Source: a virus
DNA length: 47,780 bases
Reading direction: 5' to 3' (one strand)
Virus record (IMG/VR): IMGVR_UViG_3300048930_000505
Span: 1-47,780 of that record
Shown in pieces: positions 45,697-47,780 of this stretch (its first letter is position 1; every line of letters starts with the position of its first letter). Under the pieces are notes generated by a model, which saw only the letters and a program-made list of their open reading frames with translations, did no database searches and was not told the DNA's origin. Made by a program: the position numbers and the translations under genes.

Positions 45697-45762
45697 TTTT
45701 TTTAAAATTTTCTTACATTAGGTATTGCATGTAAGAAAATCTTACATACCTTTGTGCCAACA
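45697..45762 (+). promoter_or_regulatory. right operator-promoter region (OR/PR-like)
   Basis: ATTG (45724-45727), spacer 19, TACCTTTG (45747-45754). The palindrome ATGTAAGA-AAA-TCTTACAT (45729-45747) lies between the boxes and a half-site TCTTACAT is at 45711-45718. It drives recT and the following operon. It is an inverted near-copy of 43891-43957. Confidence 0.9.
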
Positions 45763-45820
45763 ATTCGCCGACAGATTGCAAATGTAAACAAACGCAATTA
45801 AAAACAAAGCAACTTCAACA

Positions 45821-46567
45821 ATGAGCAACAACATCCAAAACTACGACCTGAGCGATTCAGACATTCAAACGCTCGCCCAGGCCGGTGTCATTCCGGCCGG
45901 CACACCTGCTCCAATCGTGCGCGTATTTGCCGTGACTTGTAAGCAGCACGGCCTCTCTCCATGGAAAAAAGAGATTTACCTGGTTGGCTATGGCGGCAAG
46001 TATTCAACTATCGTTGGCATTGACGGTATGCGTGCAAAAGCCGATAGAACCGGCCAGTATGCAGGCAAAGACGACGCAAAATTTGACTTGCTTCCTGACG
46101 GAACCTACAAAACAGCCGTACAGCTATTGTCAGAAAACAAACTTCCAACGACTTGCACCGTGACGGTGTACCGAGTTGTCGCAGGTTTGCGGGTTCCATT
46201 CACAAAGACGGTCCTATTCAAAGAGTATTGCCCGGCCAACAAGTCTGGAAAGTGGGCCACTATGCCCTTTAATATGATCGAGAAGTGCGCAGAGGCTGCA
46301 GCCCTTCGCATGGGCTTCGCTTCCGAAACGGCTGGCCTACATATTGAAGAAGAAAGCGCAGCGATCAAAGACGTGACTATTCAGGCCGCACAAGAAAAGC
46401 CTTCCGCAGCTATTGACCCCCAAGAGCTCGAGCAAAAAATTGCAGCTATTGACACGCTGGAAGCGCTTTCAGCACTCTACCGGTCAAACCCTGGGCACGC
46501 AGATTTTGCCCAAATGTTCACCGAGCGTAAACTTGATATTCAACAATTAACCGGTACTATCCAATGA
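45821..46567 (+). CDS. recT: RecT/Bet-type single-strand annealing protein
   Basis: 248 residues. The core matches phage Bet/RecT proteins: VFAVTCKQHGLSPWKKEIYL, VGYGGKYSTIVGIDGMRAKA, DRTGQYAGKDDAKFDLLPDG and TMPFNMIEKCAEAAALRMGF. It anneals complementary single strands during phage recombination. An acidic C-terminal extension (about 195-248) may contact SSB or exonuclease. It is the first gene behind the right operator, and its stop overlaps the exonuclease start by 4 bases. Expression should be shut off by the repressor. Confidence 0.95.
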   Translation: MSNNIQNYDLSDSDIQTLAQAGVIPAGTPAPIVRVFAVTCKQHGLSPWKKEIYLVGYGGKYSTIVGIDGMRAKADRTGQYAGKDDAKFDLLPDGTYKTAVQLLSENKLPTTCTVTVYRVVAGLRVPFTKTVLFKEYCPANKSGKWATMPFNMIEKCAEAAALRMGFASETAGLHIEEESAAIKDVTIQAAQEKPSAAIDPQELEQKIAAIDTLEALSALYRSNPGHADFAQMFTERKLDIQQLTGTIQ

Positions 46568-47337
46568 GCGCAGCAGTCCAAACCATAACGCACCTGAGTT
46601 TTACCAGACTGAAAAATCTGGCACATTCTCCACTTAAGCTCAAAAACTATATTGAGCAGGTAACGCCAGCCACCGACGCAATGATTGAGGGCAGTCTTTT
46701 TGACTGCCTCCTTTTCGAGCCTGAGAAGTTCGGTGAACGCTTTTTCTCCATTGATAAGCCAGACAGGCGCACAAAAGACGGCAAAGCCGCCTATGAGGCA
46801 GCCCTGGAGCAATGCAACGGCCGAACGCTTGTATATACCGAACAAATCGAAGCGGCCAAAAGCCTAATTACCAGCATCGAAGAAAACAGTACAGTGGTTT
46901 ACCATGGCCTTTTGAACCCTGACTTTTTCAAGTTCCAGGTTGAGGTTAAATTCTTCCTGAATGGCTTCCTGCACAAAGGTGTAAAAGACGCAGACGGCAC
47001 CAGCCGCTCCGGTGAGCGAGTTATTTGGGACCTGAAACGCATGGGCAACGCCTCCGGTGAAAAGCTCGTGCGCTCTCAAATTAGGGCCAACAAATACGAC
47101 CTGCAGGCCGCTATATATTGCCATGAATTTGACAGCAAAAACGAGCCGGTGAAATACTATGTAATTGCTGTGGACAATGACGGCTATGTGACGCCGTTCG
47201 AGATCGGCCGCGATGCCAGAGAGCAGGCACGCATTGAGTGGATGAACCTAATACGGGCCGCGCATCGGTGTAACATGGAAGGGCTTGACATGGGCCCTGA
47301 GTTTTGGGCTGGCCACGATGGATTTTTTCAATACTAA
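46564..47337 (+). CDS. PD-(D/E)XK exonuclease, RecE/lambda-exo type
   Basis: 257 residues with the phage exonuclease layout: LSFTRLKNLAHSPLKLKNYI, EGSLFDCLLFEPEKF (about 42-56), an acidic position in FQVEVKF (E127), the core motif IWDLKR (D156, K158) and a terminal NKYDLQAAIYC helix that carries the conserved Gln and Tyr. The enzyme would resect double-stranded ends and hand the strand to RecT. It overlaps recT by ATGA. The solenoid repeat gene follows 14 bases later, an unusual neighbour. Confidence 0.92.
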   Translation: MSAAVQTITHLSFTRLKNLAHSPLKLKNYIEQVTPATDAMIEGSLFDCLLFEPEKFGERFFSIDKPDRRTKDGKAAYEAALEQCNGRTLVYTEQIEAAKSLITSIEENSTVVYHGLLNPDFFKFQVEVKFFLNGFLHKGVKDADGTSRSGERVIWDLKRMGNASGEKLVRSQIRANKYDLQAAIYCHEFDSKNEPVKYYVIAVDNDGYVTPFEIGRDAREQARIEWMNLIRAAHRCNMEGLDMGPEFWAGHDGFFQY

Positions 47338-47351
47338 ACTAATTATCTGAC

Positions 47352-47780
47352 ATGAAAGACGCAAAAAAAATTATTGAACAATATGATGGAAGCGGCTGGC
47401 TTGACCTGAGTGGCTGCGATCTGAAAGGAATCACCCTGCCGACCAGCGTGGGCGGCTGGCTTGACCTGAGTGGCTGCGATCTGAAAGGAATTACCCTGCC
47501 GACCAGCGTGGGCGGCTCGCTTGACCTGAGTGGCTGCGATCTGAAAGGAATCACCCTGCCGACCAGCGTGGGCGGCTCGCTTGACCTGAGAGGCTGCGAT
47601 CTGAAAGGAATCGCCCTGCCGACCAGCGTGGTCGGCTCGCTTTACGTGAGTGGCTGCGATCTGAAAGGAATTACCATGCCGACCAGCGTGGGCGGCTCGC
47701 TTGACCTGAGAGGCTGCGATCTGAAAGGAATCGCCCTGCCGACCAGCGTGGGCGGCTCGCTTTACGTGAGTGGCTGCGAT
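47352..47780 (+). CDS. 20-residue-repeat solenoid protein, N-terminal part (runs off the window)
   Basis: The ATG at 47352 begins MKDAKKIIEQYDGSGWLDLS, a short helical cap that leads straight into the repeats. Seven units are seen (six and a partial one) before the window ends after a complete codon. The frame continues at base 1 and stops at 654, giving at least 360 residues when joined. At the join the repeat phase is broken (GCD followed by LRGCD), so at least part of a unit is missing or collapsed. The gene is 14 bases after the exonuclease stop, in the recT operon. See the entry at 1-654 for fold and role. Confidence 0.85.
   Translation, partial: MKDAKKIIEQYDGSGWLDLSGCDLKGITLPTSVGGWLDLSGCDLKGITLPTSVGGSLDLSGCDLKGITLPTSVGGSLDLRGCDLKGIALPTSVVGSLYVSGCDLKGITMPTSVGGSLDLRGCDLKGIALPTSVGGSLYVSGCD
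47400..47780 (+). repeat. 60-bp tandem repeat array, upstream part
   Basis: Six full and one partial unit. The first three use LSG (less derived), later ones LRG and VSG. The last 79 bases (47702-47780) are identical to 57-135 and to 297-375, so the contig ends cannot be joined uniquely. Confidence 0.95.

Noticed and set aside
47339-47554. Minus-strand frame over the 60-bp repeats
   Set aside because: A repeated shadow frame (VIPFRSQPLRSS) caused by the plus-strand array.

Overview
The window looks like a complete or nearly complete genome of a temperate, siphovirus-like tailed phage (or prophage) of a Bacteroidota host. Promoters match the Bacteroidota primary-sigma consensus TTTG-N19-TAnnTTTG, exported proteins carry AxA|Q signal peptides, and next to the integrase lies the 3' half of a tRNA-Pro. 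The two window ends fall inside the same 60-bp tandem-repeat gene: its N-terminal part ends the window and its C-terminal part opens it. One operon (recT, exonuclease, repeat protein, ssb, small genes) reads across the ends, so the molecule is circular, circularly permuted or terminally redundant, and the repeat copy number is unresolved.

Layout. 45.7 kb through the ends to 2.9 kb (+): operator-controlled recombination operon, ending at a strong terminator. 2.9-5.8 kb (+): an accessory operon with its own promoter, encoding small membrane proteins and a GIY-YIG-type nuclease with a membrane segment. 5.8-32.4 kb (-): the late block. In transcription order it holds TerS, TerL, portal, MuF-like head protein, tail-tip candidates, tail-assembly chaperones with a -1 frameshift site, tape measure, scaffold, major capsid protein, a pair of paralogous structural proteins, fibres, two holin candidates, a spanin pair and an M15 peptidase endolysin. 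Seven products in the 8-17 kb fibre part have Sec signal peptides, which is unexpected for virion proteins. 32.4-32.9 kb: late promoter, two tiny Arg-rich proteins, a broken PAPS-reductase-like gene and a three-copy motif beside the terminase. 32.9-36.3 kb: small regulatory and unknown genes under operator-bearing promoters. 36.3-37.9 kb: a lipoprotein, attP with arm-type repeats, and an integrase that has lost most of its catalytic domain. 37.9-43.9 kb (-): ASCH-like protein, HNH, excisionase-like protein, VRR-NUC, DNA methyltransferase, DnaC-like loader, and an O-like initiator with internal iterons.

Control. Between 43.9 and 45.8 kb is a lambda-like immunity region. Two nearly identical 66-bp control regions in inverted orientation each hold one promoter with a palindromic operator (core ATGTAA-N7-TTACAT) between -33 and -7. 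One drives the leftward replication operon, the other the rightward recombination operon. Between them lie two HTH regulators, a small protein and a lipoprotein. The same operator recurs at 34.3 and 35.15 kb, with a variant at 35.0 kb, suggesting one repressor regulon. The late promoter at 32.9 kb lacks the operator.

All functions come from reading motifs in the translated sequence. No database search, structure prediction or read mapping was possible.
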